Below, piece after piece: positions 45,646-57,585 of a stretch of DNA of 64,000 nucleotides. Source of the stretch: Taxillus chinensis. Its lineage: Eukaryota; Streptophyta; Magnoliopsida; Santalales; Loranthaceae. Each line of letters begins with the position of its first letter. Positions within the stretch are counted from its first letter, which is position 1. The translations under genes were made by a program, and so were the position numbers. The DNA lies in assembly GCA_023512835.1 (NCBI GenBank), contig CM042088.1, positions 10,160,078 to 10,224,077 of the forward strand, in the 5' to 3' direction. The notes beneath the pieces were generated by a model. That model saw only the letters and a program-made list of their open reading frames with translations. It searched no databases and was not told the DNA's origin.

Positions 45646-46842
45646 ATGGCACCACTGAGGAGGGTTGTCCGAGGCCATGGTCCGGCAGAGGAGCCCACGA
45701 TAGAGTCAGGGCACCAGGGGCAGCAGAGCCCGCAGCAGAGATCGTCAGCTCCCGTTGTGGGACCTGATTTGGCTCAGGTGTTGATTCAGTTGCAGGAGGC
45801 CATGCAGGGTATGCAGGGCTCGATGAGGGATATGGCTAGAGAGGTGGATGAGCTGAAAAGGCCACAGCAGCCTCAGCAGCCACCACAGCCTCAACAGCAG
45901 GAGGCAAGGGTAGTGCAGGATGTGCACCAGCAGGAGGTCGTGATAGAGCCAGCATGACGAGGAGTGGACTGGGCTGCGCAGTTTTTGAAATACGGACCCA
46001 GGACTTTTGAGGATGGTTCGCGGCCAGAGGTAGCCGAGGACTCGATTAGATGGACAGAGGACATCTTTGAGATGATTGGGGTGCCAGATGAGGAGCGGGT
46101 GCGAGTGGCGACGCACTATCTGTTGGGTATCCCACGCAGGTGGTGGGAATCCACTAGAGCTGTCCATGGCAGTCAGATGAGCTGGAGAGAGTTTGTTGAG
46201 CGCTTCTTTGGGGAGTATTTTCCCAGCTCGTTGCAGTATGCTCGACGGAGAGAGTATTATGAGCTTCAGCAGGGTGGCTAGACGGTGGGTGAGTATGTGC
46301 AAGCCTTCACAGATTTAGGGCGGTTTGCTCTTGAGGCTTGGGAAAAGGAAGCCCGTAAGATGCAGGATTTTATTCAGGGCTTGAGGCCATCTCTGAAAAG
46401 ACAGCTGGAACCGATGCAGTTGACCAGTTACCGGGAGGCGGTCAACAAGGCACTCATTATTGAGCGAGGTCAGGATCAGGCGAGAGCCGAGAGGCCGGGC
46501 GGTTCGGCAGGTCCGAGCAAGAAGAGACAGAGTGGGGAGAGCAGTGCCGCTCAGCCTGAGAGGAGGCAGGTGTAGAGGGTTTCAAGCCAGACAGTGGGAC
46601 CTCGTGAGAGTTCAGCCAGCAAGAGGCCAGGTACTTGTTGGAGTTGTGGTTTGACCGGGCATGTATCGAGAGACTACCCAAGGAAAAAGATGACCTGTTT
46701 CCGATGCGGGAAAGTGGGGCATGGAGCTAGGGAATGTGTTACCCTTAGCTCAACCAGCAGTGTAGGCCCTCGTCCGAGAGAGCAGGGACAGAGGAGTGGG
46801 GCTCCGTCTCAGAGGTCAGTGCCGCCGGCACAGAGCACGTAG
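45646..46842 (+). pseudogene. gag of element E
   Basis: Starts MAPLRRVVRG at 45646. A Gln/Pro-rich part is followed by the gag core (DWAAQFLKYGPRTFEDG, YLLGIPRRWWES, WREFVERFFGEYFP, YVQAFTDLGRFA) and two knuckle-like motifs: CWSCGLTGHVSRDYP, where the last Cys is Tyr, and CFRCGKVGHGAREC, which is intact. In-frame stops: TGA 45955-45957, TAG 46279-46281, TAG 46573-46575, TAG 46840-46842. All in one frame with pol, as for Tekay polyproteins. Confidence 0.9.
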
Positions 46843-47622
46843 ATGCGACCTGCGGTGCAGCAGCCTCAGCGGGAGGCACTGGGTCATGTTGATCAGTGGG
46901 GCAAGGCCCCAATGGGCCAAGCTAGTGGCAGTGGGCCACGAGGGAGGAGTTTTGCCCTCACCAGCAGAGAGGCAGAGGTTCCACTAGTGGACGAGGCAGG
47001 AGCAGGACCTTCAGTGCTGAGAGGTACCATTATCATTTCTCATACTATCTGTTCAGTTTTGATTGATACTGGTGCTACCCATTCTTTTATTTCGTATGCT
47101 ACGGTGGTTGGGTTAGAGTTAGACCAGGAGACAGTTAGTAAGTCTCTGGTGGTTGCTTCACCTTTGGGTGGAATTGTGATACTTGAGAGTATCTATCGTG
47201 CTTGTCAGGTAACACTTGGGGGTGTTAACCTGTTGTGTGATTTGTATGTCATGGAGTTAGATGATTTTGATGTTATCCTGGGTATGGACTGGTTGGTCTC
47301 CGTGGAGGCCAAGATTGATTGTTTCCGACGGCGCATGACGTTCCTCACGCCAGAGGGCACGCGGGGTGTCTTTGTGAGTGAGTGGACTGAGGAGGCATGC
47401 AGGTTGGGACCTTTGAGGCATGGGTGGGGTGATGTGACCCACCAGTTAGCCAACTTGACGTTGGTTGACAGGAGGAGAGAGGGGAAGGCTGTTTTGCCAC
47501 CCATTGTAGATCAGGTCTCGGATGTGTTTCCCGAGGACTTGGTTAGTTTGCCACCCGTGAGGGAGGTAGAGTTTTCGATCGAGTCGTTGCCAGGGACAAC
47601 ACCGATTAGGTTAGCAGCCTAA
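46843..47622 (+). pseudogene. Protease part of element E
   Basis: The aspartic protease has VLIDTGATHSFIS with active DTG at 47065-47073, then VILGMDWL, the usual second protease motif. It continues to VREVEFSIESLPGTTPI, which normally leads into RT. It ends in a TAA at 47620-47622, then RT goes on in the same frame. Confidence 0.88.
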
Positions 47623-49098
47623 AGGATGGCACCGACAGAGCTTAGAGAGCTCAAGAGACAGAAAGATGACCTATTGGCACGAGGCTTTATCAGGCGGAGT
47701 AGCTCACCGTGGGGCGCTCCAGTGTTGTTCGCCAAGAAGGTGGATGGTTCACTTCGGCTATATATAGACTACCGGAAGCTGAACCAGGTGACTGTGAAGA
47801 ACATGTATCCATTGCCGAGGATCGATGATCTGTTCGATCAGTTTCGAGGTGCGAGATGGTTTTCCAAGATAGACTTGAGATCTGGATACCATCAGTTGAG
47901 GGTTAGGGAGGCAGATATCCCTAAGACTGCATTCAATTGTCGCTATGGGCATTATGAGTGGCTCGTGATGCCGTTTGGGCTCACGAATGCTCCAGCAGTG
48001 TTTATTGGATTGATGAACCAGGTATTTGCTTCGTATTTAGATATATTCGTTGTGGTGTTCATCGACGATATTTTGGTCTATTCAGCGACCAAGAAGGAGC
48101 ATGAGGAGCATTTGCAGGTTGTGTTGCAGACTTTGCGAGAGCATCGGTTGTACGCGAAGTTCACGAAATGTGACTTCTGGTTGCAACAAGTGCACTTCTT
48201 GGGGCATGTGGTATCTTCGGAGGGTATCACAGTGGATCCTGAGAAGATTGAGGCAGTCATGTCGTGGAAGAGGCCCACAAATGTGTTTGAGATTCGTAGC
48301 TTCCTTGGTTTGGCAGGCTACTATCGGAGGTTCGTAGAGGATTTTTCCTGGTTGGCAGCTCCTATAACGAACCTGACCAGGAAGGGAGTTCCTTTCATTT
48401 GGTCTGATGCGTGTGAGAGTGCTTTCATGGAGCTGAAGGCATGATTGACCTCAGCACCTATCTTGATTCTTCCACAGGAGGGTGCGCCTTTCGAGGTGTA
48501 TTGTGATGCTTCCAGGGTGGGACTTGGTTGTGTGTTGATGCAGACTCGGCAGGTGATTGCTTATGGATCTAGGCAGTTGAGACCCCATGAGCAGAACTCT
48601 CCCACGCATGATTTGGAGTTGGCTGCAGTGATCTTTGCACTTAAGAGCTGGCAGCATTATCTCCTTGGGGAGAAGTTTGTGGTGTATACGGACCACAAGA
48701 GCTTGCAGTATATCTTCTCTCAGCGAGACCTGAACCTTAGGCAGAGGAGGTGGGTGGAGTACCTACAACAGTTTCAGTTTGATATGATGTACACCCCTAG
48801 GAAGGGTAATGTGGTGGCAGATGCTCTGAGTAGGAAGAGCAGGGCTGTGGTGGCCCATTGTGCCATTAAGGAATGGGAGATGATGGGTCAGTTGGCAGCG
48901 ATGAGGTTGCAGATGGTGACTAGTGAGGGGCGAGGGACCCTCAGTGTTGTTGTAGCAGTCCCAAAGATGCAGCACAGGATCATAGAGGATCAAGTGGGGA
49001 CGTTGATTGTGAGGTCATCCGCGACGGATTCGACCGGGCAAGCATCTTCGATTGGACCGAGGATGCAGAGCATGTCTTGCGGTATAGGGGTAGATTGA
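47623..49098 (+). pseudogene. Reverse transcriptase and RNase H of element E
   Basis: RT motifs: [60 protein letters not shown] at 48058-48069, [15 protein letters not shown] at 48442-48444 separates the RNase [59 protein letters not shown]. All key acidic residues appear present. A frameshift near 49060 ends this frame. Confidence 0.9.
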
Positions 49099-50400
49099 TA
49101 GTTCCTACTTCTCTTCGGGAGGAGGTTCTTCGGGGAATTTCACCAGGTCGAGGTTAGGCTGTACATCCTGGTGGGACCAAGATGTACCATGCCGTGAGGA
49201 GGCGAGATTGGTGGCCAGGCCTGAAGAAGGCCGTTGCTGATTTTGTGAGGAGGTGTTTGACCTATCGCCGGTCAAGGCGCAGCACTTGAGATCAGCTGGT
49301 GAGTTGCGATCATTGCCGGTGCGAGTGGAAATGGGACCACGTGACCATGGATTTTGTCACTGGACTTCCTCGTTCCAGGGGGACACGACACTATATGGGT
49401 TATTGTGAACCGGTTGACCAAATCGGCGCATTTTATTCCGATTCGAGAGACAGACCCAGTGAGGACTTTGGGACAGAGGTATATTGATGTTATTGTGCGG
49501 TTGCATGGAGTCCCATTGTCTATTGTATCTGATTGGGATGCGAGGTTCACCTCTCAGTTTTGGAGACAACTGCAGCGAGCTTTGGGTAATAGGGTGAACC
49601 TCGAGATACGGCCTTTCATCCGCAGACGGATGGTCGATCGGAGCGGACGATTCGGACGCTCGAGGATATGTTGCATGCCTGTGTCCTAGATTTTGGAGGT
49701 TGTTGGGAGACTCACCTTCCTTTGGTGGAGTTCTCTTACAACAACAGTTTATCGAGCCACGATTGGGATGGCTCCGTATGAGGCGCTCTATGGGCGGCCT
49801 TGTAGATCACCCTTGTGTTGGGCACAGACGGGAGAGACAGCAGTTCTCGGTCCCGATATGGTTCGAGAAACCACGGAGATAGTGCTGTTGATTAGACAGC
49901 GTATGCTGATAGCACAGAGTAGGCAGAAGTCCTACGCGGACCAGAGGCGTCGACCCTTGTAGTTTGAGGTGGGGGACCGTGTATTTTTGCGGGTTTCGCT
50001 GCGTCGAGGGCAACGGAGGTTTGGACGTGCATCCAAACTTTCCCCTCGTTTCGTGGGGCCGTTTAAGATTGTTGCCACCGTGGGCGCAGTGGCTTATCGG
50101 TTAGCTTTGCCACCGGAGTTGGCGCGAGTACATGATGTGTTTCATGTGTCTCAGTTGAGGCGGTATCACCCTGATCCTTCTCATGTGTTGGACTATCGCG
50201 AGATAGACTTGGCTGATGATGGTGCCATTTTTGAGCTGCCGGCACAGATTTTGGACAGGCGGGAGCAGGTTTTGCGAGGCAAGACGATCCCACTAGTTCG
50301 GGTGTTATGGCGACACCGAGGCATGGAGGAGCAAACTTGGGAGAAAGAGAGCCAGATGCGGGTTCTTCATCCTGAGCTATTCGAGGACGATCAGTCCTGA
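49060..50400 (+). pseudogene. Integrase with chromodomain-like C-terminus of element E
   Basis: Read over three frames. The zinc-binding part has lost a Cys (CLTYR for CLTCQ). The core shows TMDFVTGLP and VSDWDARFTSQFW with both Asp, and a Glu in [12 protein letters not shown] in another frame near 49630. Stops: TAG 49155-49157, TGA 49287-49289, TAG 49960-49962. From 49969 the frame is open to 50400: [38 protein letters not shown], then [18 protein letters not shown] and [14 protein letters not shown], a chromodomain-like end. Chromodomains guide integration to heterochromatin in chromoviruses. Confidence 0.85.
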
Positions 50401-50684
50401 GGTGGGGAGGATGTGAGGACCTTCCCTGAGGTATGAGTTATGTTTTATGCATTTGTTTTGCATATGTTAGTTGAGATATTGTGTAGCTTGTTGATTGTTG
50501 GCATCCTGACATCTTGTGAGCCTTTTTGGCTTGTTGTGAGTTGCATTGTACCTGTGTGGTTGGTGATCATGTTGATGATCATATTTTGTGTCTTGTTGTT
50601 GTGCGGTACTTGAGCTTGGATTTTGCTATGTCTTTTGGGCATGTGTTTTATTTTCGAGGACGAAAAGTCCTAAGGTGGGGAGGA
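50401..50684 (+). other. 3' UTR and PPT of element E
   Basis: Short UTR. 'ttttcgaggacgaaaagtcc' and the purine tract 'aaggtggggagga' (50672-50684) lie directly before the 3' LTR. A similar 'gaggtggggaggatgtgagg' at 50400-50415 just after pol looks like a second tract. Confidence 0.75.
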
Positions 50685-52957
50685 TGTAAAGACTCGTATT
50701 TGGGTAGTTTTGAGAGATAGCTATTCTATGGGAATGCAACTATCTAGACGGTAGTGTAGTCGTCGATGGGGGCATTTTGACTATACTTGGGCCCGATTTC
50801 GAGTCAGGGCCCCGTTTGACCCGATTGTTGACTTTTCGGGGTTTATTGGTTGACTTTGCGTTTGGGTGGTCTTTTGGGTATAATAATATCTATTTAGTGT
50901 TGTGCTCGTCATTTCGAGCGTTTTGACAGTAATTGGGCTCAATTTGGAGTTCGTGACCTCGGGAGGTCAATTATTGCTGGGAGGCCAATTATTGGCAGCA
51001 GTATAAATAATTAAGAAACTACATTATCCCTTTATTTTTGCTTGGTGCGTGCGTGTTTGAGCAAGAGAGAGAGAGGGAAAGTGAAGAATTCCTTTTGGCG
51101 ATTTTGGGGCGATTGGAGCTCGTGGATCGCAAATAATCTGTCCAGGTAGGTGTCCTTGAACCTCTTATCTCGATTCTGTCTTGGAATATGCGTGAATTTA
51201 TCATGAATTATGAATTTGAGTATGAACCCTAAGTTTTGGGGGAAACCCAATTTTGGGGTTAGATCTGATGATTTAGCATAAAATCTGTGGTTAAGAACTG
51301 ATTTATATCAGTTTGAGTACGTAATTTGGTACTCTGTTTAGTAAAACACGTGTTTGTGAGTGCTTGGGGGTTGCTGGGTTGATTCCAGACGAAAACCAGG
51401 CCAAAAAGGATGATGAACAGTACCCTGGGTGAACTGTAAGGTCGAAGTTCGTAGTCAGTAGCTATGGAGTCAGCAGCTTCGTAGTCAGCAACTGTGGAGT
51501 CAGCAGCTTCGTTAGTCCGGATCAGTAGTCCAGAGCAGTTAGTCCGGATCAGTAGTCCGGAGCAGTTAGTCCGGAGCAGCAGTCCAGAGTAGTTAGTCCG
51601 GATCAGCAGCAGTGATCCGTAGCATCGCTCCGCAGCAGTGTTTCCATAGCATCCATTCCGCAACAGTGATCAGTAGCAGTGATCCGAAGCAGTGTTCCGC
51701 AGCAGTACACTGCACTGGACATTTACATTGTAAACCATTATGCCTCTACACTGGGTATTTCGTTATTTACATTGTAACTTAAGTATTATACTTAAGTTAC
51801 AATGTAAATAACGAAATACCCCTCATTTGGATTCAAAGAAAAATACTAGAAAAATTAATTCCCACTCTTTCAAAATGTGAAAATTGGGATTTAGTGTAAA
51901 ATCTCGGAAAAGCCCAAAAGTTCGTAGTGGTGAATTTTTGGAAAGTGGGGTTAGACATCTCAGAAAAATCCCCAAAAATCAGATTATCTTATTTATGATA
52001 TGGGAACCCAATGCCGGGACTTTTGATTTCAAGAAAATAGCTGTTATAGGTACTTCCTTCATAAATCAAGGATTGAGGATTTACTTGTGAAGACTGGCTA
52101 CATTTTTAAAGGAAATGTTGAGAATGACATGCCATACTCATGTTAGTATGTTGGTGTGAGGTATTGGGGCATGGACTCCGTGACTTGTTTGGGTTCTCAC
52201 CGTGATGCACCGATGGTGTGATGTGGTTGACGGGGCAGGCATATACGCCGATGGCAGGCCTGTGTGGCGACTGTGGCTGGGCATATTGCGCTGTGCCGTG
52301 GCAGGCATATGCACCGATGGCAGGCCGGTATGGCGACTCTGTCCGGGCATATAGCACTGTGATAGGGCTGAGTGCCCTAACCTGGGATCCTGTTGAGGAT
52401 CGTGGACAAGCTGTCCTGTGTGGGCAGGCTAGGTCCTGATGTTTGTTTGCAGGCTGAGTCCTAATGATTGTGCACACTATACAGTGCACGAGTACACAGA
52501 GCATGTAATATAGACTTGTATGTCTGCATGATGTGGAGTGTTGGGGTCACCTATTGAGCTTGTCGCTCACCCCTACTTGTTGTTTACCCCTTTTCAGGTG
52601 TGACCCGAGACTAGTGGAGGACTTTCTTCTAGGAGGACGCCCACTACTCTGATGTATGATACAGTTATATTCTGTATTGTTTTATGTGATATCCCGGACA
52701 TGGGTCCGTGGACAGTTGTATTTGCATACTGTTTGTGATGTGATGTCTGTATGACTGTTTGACTTATTGTATGCATGATGATGTATGGGAAAGTACAGGA
52801 TTACCCTCGTTGTATGACTGTACAGGGTTGCATATTTGAGACAGCACCCGCGGTGTAGTCTCTATTGGTGCTAGTCACCAACCCCTTGACCTTTCGGGTG
52901 CGGGCAAGGGGAAGTCATGTTCCTAGTTCTGGGTTTTCTTGGAATTCGGGGGCGTGA
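50685..52957 (+). repeat. 3' LTR of element E
   Basis: Starts TGTAAAGACTCG and ends '...gggggcgtga' with the final CA lost against a palindrome. TATA at 51002-51010; minisatellites at 51440-51715; a 34-base perfect palindrome at 51753-51821. Confidence 0.88.
51753..51821. repeat. Perfect 34-base palindrome in 3' LTR E
   Basis: Arms 51753-51786 and 51788-51821 with a one-base loop, all 34 bases paired by my reading. The 5' LTR keeps one arm (about 43990-44015); LTR E' keeps a partial form near 42010. Confidence 0.9.
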
Positions 52958-52959
52958 AA

Positions 52960-53198
52960 AATAATGGGATATTCAAACTCAAAATATTCAAATTCAGCCT
53001 AAGAGGCTATAAAAGGGGAGCTAATCCTTCATTTGATCAATCAACTCATCATACAGTTCTTTTCCATTCTACTAAAATGATCCTAGTAGAATGAAAAAGA
53101 ACTGTATGATGAGTTGATTGATCAAATGAAGGATTAGCTCCCCTTTTATAGCCTCTTAGGCTGAATTTGAATATTTTGAATTTGAATATCCCATTATT
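52960..53198. repeat. Long palindrome at the E/G border
   Basis: Arms 52960-53073 and 53085-53198 (114 bases each) around an 11-base centre; I count two mismatches. Each arm holds CTATAAAAGG, pointing to opposite directions. Confidence 0.88.
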
Positions 53199-53966
53199 CC
53201 TCATAATTCCTCCAAATAATTAGCCCCTCTTAATTCTTTTGTAACTTCCCTTATTTTTGAATTTGAAAATGAAATAAATCTCTCTCTTAAACCTGATAAA
53301 GACCTCAATCCAAATACAAAGCACTCATTTGAATTTGAATTTCTTCAATTAATTCTTCTTTGACTGGAGAGTTTGGTGCCCGTCTTTTGATCAAATGACT
53401 TTGGTGCAGAAGGGAATAAGTATGCTGCAAAAATAAGGGGTTAATCGCCAAAATCTGAGCTTGGTCGGGTGATGAAACCTTCACCCGACCACCATGTAGG
53501 GTCTTCAAACTTCACCCGACCAGAGAGAAGTAATTTTCCAGGATGCTTAGAGAGTCTGAATATGCAAAATAAGCTTCACCCGACCACCTCCAAACGACCT
53601 CGGATTTCACCCGACCACAAGGAGAAACTATTCAATACGTTTCTGAGAAGCCTTCCATGATGTATGGGCTTCACCCAACCTGGTCGGGTGAAGGGTCCTT
53701 CACCCAACCTTCACCAGACCAACTTGAGATTTGGGCGTCGTGATCTTTAGGTCTTTGGGATTCTTTCTTCCTTCTGTGGATTTGGTGAATTCTTCCTTGA
53801 TTGTTGGATTCCTGTAAGAAATATAGCAAAAATACCACAAAAACTACAAGAAATCCTCTTTTCCGGGTTAGGCCATGAAAATATGAAAATGTAGCACAAA
53901 TGGGCAGTAAATGAATCAAAAGTGTATGAAAATGTACCCAAAATGGCCTTAAAAAGGGGGTATAAA
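53085..53966 (-). repeat. LTR of element G (partial)
   Basis: Region downstream of the PPT on the minus strand, with TATA (ctataaaagg, 53141-53150). A word 'ttcacccgacc' recurs about seven times at 53460-53720. The inner edge near 53966 is estimated; no second copy is in the window. Confidence 0.5.
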
Positions 53967-55689
53967 TCCCCCCGATCATCTCCTTCACACTTGAACCTTG
54001 CTCGTCCTGAGCAAGAATAGAAATAAACACTCAATCAAGCAAGAGAAAAATAAGAAAATGAAAAATCACAAGTGAGATAATGGTCAGCAGAAAACACATG
54101 TAGCATATGAAAGTGTATTGCATGATTAGAGTGCAGCCCAAAACACTTTGTATTGCCTTCTTATACTTAGTCCAACAATTATATACAATCCTAACCATTA
54201 CTAAAGAACAACCAAGTTAATCAAAATAAAAGCATAACAAGCAAATCTATGGAGTCCTCACAAATGAAACAAGGCAGCCTCACTCAAGTGTAAGTCTCAC
54301 ACTACTCACTCTCAATACCTCTAAGGGTTTTCAGACCTTAAGTAAGTACAAGTAGTCCTCTCTTATGGTGACACATCCAGTCTTACCACAAACCGTAGCC
54401 TTTGCCAGATGCCACCATAAGAGGTGAGTTACCTAAATCATGCTTAACCCTAAAAGATGTAGGCTTAGAAATTCTTAATTGTATCTAACAAAAATAAAAG
54501 TGGCAGAAAAATATGGGGTGTACAATATAATTATTTGGTTAAGAGAGGCGAAGTAATCCTCGAAAGATGATAAAACCCCATTTACAACAATTGCCACTAT
54601 TTTGTTTGTTTTTTTGTTTTCTTTTTTTGTGTTTTTTGTGTTTTTTTTGTGTTTGTTTTGTTTTTTTTGTTGGAAAATGAAGTAGAGCCAATACTAAGGA
54701 GCATCAACTAGGCTACCCACATCACTGTAACATGTGACTCTAGCCTTTCTTAGCTAACACAAACTAATCACCATAATTAGGTCAAACATGCACTTGCCCA
54801 AACTCATCAACCAAAAGATAAAATCAGTCATAAAAGGAATATTATGATGATGGAATGTTTCTCTCTAATCACACAACTCCAAAGATTAAGCAAGCTTTTG
54901 CGTTTAATCATGAAAAACTTAGTACGAACCTAAGTGCTAGCTCATGCATATAATGATATCATTCCAAGCATAGAAAAAATAATGTAAAGAGTCTAAGCAT
55001 AACTACCAATACACACAATATACTTCAAGTAGGTACATATGTCTTTATCCTAAACCATATGTTATCTCCAGAGTCAAGCAAGCATTCATGCAGTCACTCA
55101 TTCATGCAATGTATATACAAAGAATATAAAAACATGCAATCAAACAAAACAAAAAGAATAAAAAGTGTGCAACACTTTTCCCTCCTTCACACTTAAACCA
55201 AGGCATAGTCCCCATGCCAAAAATGAGAGAAAAGTAAGGAGAAGAGTACTCGGGTTAAGCTGGTCGGCTGAATAAGTATATAAATTGAGCAACTATTTCC
55301 CAAAGTGCATTAGAGGATAGCTTTAGTGCAGTCGTCCACGTGCCGCCATGGGGCTTAACACAGGCGCCCATATAAGAACAGACAAAAGTTCTACAACTGT
55401 TGGTATTCGGCTGCTGAGGAACACCATGGTGAGGGAAAAGTGGGGGCATCGAGCAAGAGGATGTCATCCACGCTGAGAAAAGAAACCAAAGGTGTGGAGA
55501 GCATCACTAATGTTGGCGACGATGGAATTCTGGAGTGAAGTGAGACGGTCACTGGGCTTCGAATGTCGTTCATCTTTTGGTTCTTCCAGATTGTTTGAAC
55601 TGATGGATGAAGTTCCTCTCTAAAAAATTCAAAATCCTACAAAACAAAACACACAAAACAAGACAAAACAAAACACGAAGGTATACCGG
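53967..55689 (-). other. 3' UTR of element G with PPT
   Basis: Contains, on the minus strand, TTGCTCAGGACGAGCAAGG and TCGGGGGGA, the motif pair that precedes the 3' LTR in Athila/Tat elements. At 54600-54672 the plus strand is nearly pure T with G. No ORF with a domain; an env-like gene is not recognisable. Confidence 0.6.
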
Positions 55690-55858
55690 GCTGCCTCCTG
55701 AGAGCGCTTGTTTAGGGTCTTAGCTAGACCATTGTATGGGATTGTTACCTTGGATCTATGACTTCAACTCTGATGACCGCTTGAATGTTTGGATGAAGTC
55801 TCCTTTGATGCTCTATAGTCCTCGTCTCTTTGTCCTTCAGTTTTACCTTTGGAGCTTC
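55690..55858 (-). pseudogene. Scrap of pol 3' end of element G
   Basis: Minus strand holds 'aagcgctctcaggaggcagcc', which resembles the conserved end of Athila-type pol (KAL-GRQP-like). It directly follows the protease part, so RT to integrase was deleted. Confidence 0.45.
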
Positions 55859-56707
55859 CTAAATTGATGGTGGTGGTAAAGGTTTTCCTAGGCCTTGTTC
55901 TTCATTTTTTTGTCTCCTTGTGAATGGCTCAGCTTTTGGTGCCTTCTCTTTCATAGCCACTTCCTCATAGCTTACATTTGACGGACCTGCCATAGCTACA
56001 TCCAAAGGTTTTTGAAAATTTATAGTATGGTTACTTACCATATTTTCCACGAAGTCCACCCTGTATCCTTGCACGGAGTTATCCGAATGCTTCATACTTT
56101 TAAACACATTAAACTTTATCTTCTCATCACCAATGTTTATGGTCATTCGTCCTCCCTGTACATCGATGATGGCTCCAACCGTTGCAAGGAAAGGTTGTCC
56201 CAAAATCAGAGGCATAACTCCAGCTTTGTCCATATCTAGAGCAATCAAGTCCACCGGGATTATTAAATTTCTGACTTGTAAAGGAGCATTCTCCAAAATC
56301 CCAACAGGACGCTTGATTGACTTGTCTGCCAGCTGGAGTGTGATGGATGTTGGTCGTAATTCCCCAAGTCCTAATCTCTTGCACATTGAATAGGGAATTA
56401 AGCTTGTACTTGCACCAAGGTCGCAAAGGACATTGTCGAAAGAGAGATCGCCAATGATGCAAGGAATAGAGAAACTACCCGGATCACTTAGCTTAGGTGG
56501 AAGATTCCATTGAATTATCGCGCTGTAGTTCTCCGAGAGTGCCACGGTAGCATGTTCCTCTAGTGCTCTTTTGTTTCCCACAATTTTCTTTAAACATTTT
56601 GCATATGATGGCATTGTTGCAAGAATTTCAGCAAAAGGAATTGTTACCTTTAGTTGTTTGAAGATATCCATGAATTTGTTGAATTGTTCATCCTTCTTCC
56701 GCTTCAT
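55859..56707 (-). pseudogene. Protease part of element G
   Basis: Starts MKRKKDEQFNKFMDIFKQL, the usual Athila sequence before protease. It continues with PSYAKCLKKIVGNKR, then the aspartic protease CDLGASTSLIPYSMC (active DLG, as in Athila), LGLGELRPTSITLQLADKS and LILGQPFLAT. The frame is open for 282 codons and is the best-kept part of G. It ends at 55859. Confidence 0.85.
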
Positions 56708-57585
56708 TTGTCTTTGAGGGAACGGTATAGGTGGAACATATGGCTTGAGCTCCTTCTTTCGTGGTTGCTCTTCAATTTCTTGAGCGTCCTTGGACTTATC
56801 TTCTCCAAGCTCTTTGTTCTTGGCAGGCTCTTTAGTTTCTTGAATTTCTTTTGGTCAATTTTGATCTCTGTTCTGCTTTAGTTCCATGTGAGGTTCTTGT
56901 TGTTAAAGTTCCTTGCCGCTCCTCAATGTTACTGCATTGCAGTATTCTCGGGGGTTGGGCTCTGAGCGGCTTGGAAGTTCTCCAGGGTTTCTTTCAGTAA
57001 GAGTCTCAGCAATTTGGGAGAGTTGAGCTTCTATCCTCTTCCCTTGGCTTTCTGCTCTATCCATGCGTGTGCTAATCTCCTGGATCTTATCATTAGTGAC
57101 ATTGGCCAACTTTCCAATGGCTACCTCCCAACTTGCTTTCTGCTCTTGTTGGTTCCTTTGTTGTTGTTGAGGTCTGAAGTTTTGCCCACTAGCTTGGCCT
57201 TGATTGTTGTTGAACTGTTGTTAATCACCCCACCTGAAATTGGGGTGGTTTCTCCAGCCTGTATTATAGGTATTAGAGTAAGGATTGTTTTGAATAAAGT
57301 TTACTTGATCCTCACTCTCCATTGGATTGCTAGATCGACTGATGTTCAAAGGGCAAGTTGTTGGTGAATGTGCTCCTCCGCACTCTGAACAGTTAGAGTT
57401 TATGTTTGCCACAGGCTTGGCTACCAGCTTCTCTACTTGGCGAGTAAGTGCATCTAATTTGGCATTAAGTAGAGTGCTTTCTTCTACTTTATAAGCTCCA
57501 GGTTTGTTGGGAACTGTCCTTCTCCCTGTTCCCACAAAGAAATTTTTTGCCATATCTTCAACAAGAATGGTGGCCTCTTGAATGC
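56708..57585 (-). pseudogene. gag C-terminal part of element G
   Basis: Same frame as the protease. It shows AKNFFVGTGRR, a coiled-coil-like LDALTRQVEKLV, the knuckle CSECGGAHSPTTCP and NPYSNTYNTGWRNHPNFRW, all typical of Athila gag. Stops are at about 57218-57220 (TAA), 56900-56902 (TAA) and near 56855 (TGA). The N-terminal gag lies beyond element C, outside the window. Confidence 0.85.

Larger units (their letters stand above)
42950..52957 (+). mobile_element. Element E: Tekay-like chromovirus (Ty3/gypsy)
   Basis: 5' LTR 42950-45155 (first ~55 bases lost), PBS, gag, protease, RT, RNase H, integrase, chromodomain-like tail, PPT, 3' LTR 50685-52957. Order and motifs fit the Tekay/Del clade. 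In one 290-base stretch the two LTRs differ at about eight places by eye. At least nine in-frame stops and several frameshifts make it inactive. Confidence 0.9.
52958..57585 (-). mobile_element. Element G: Athila-like derivative lacking most of pol
   Basis: Minus strand: gag (cut at 57585 by element C), protease, a scrap of the pol 3' end, long 3' UTR, PPT and part of an LTR. RT, RNase H and integrase are absent. The gag and protease motifs are Athila-like. It resembles non-autonomous elements that keep only gag. Confidence 0.75.

Noticed and set aside
53460..53720. Regularly recurring 'ttcacccgacc' as a possible CRISPR-like array
   Set aside because: Unit too short, spacing uneven, plant retrotransposon setting; a degenerate LTR repeat.
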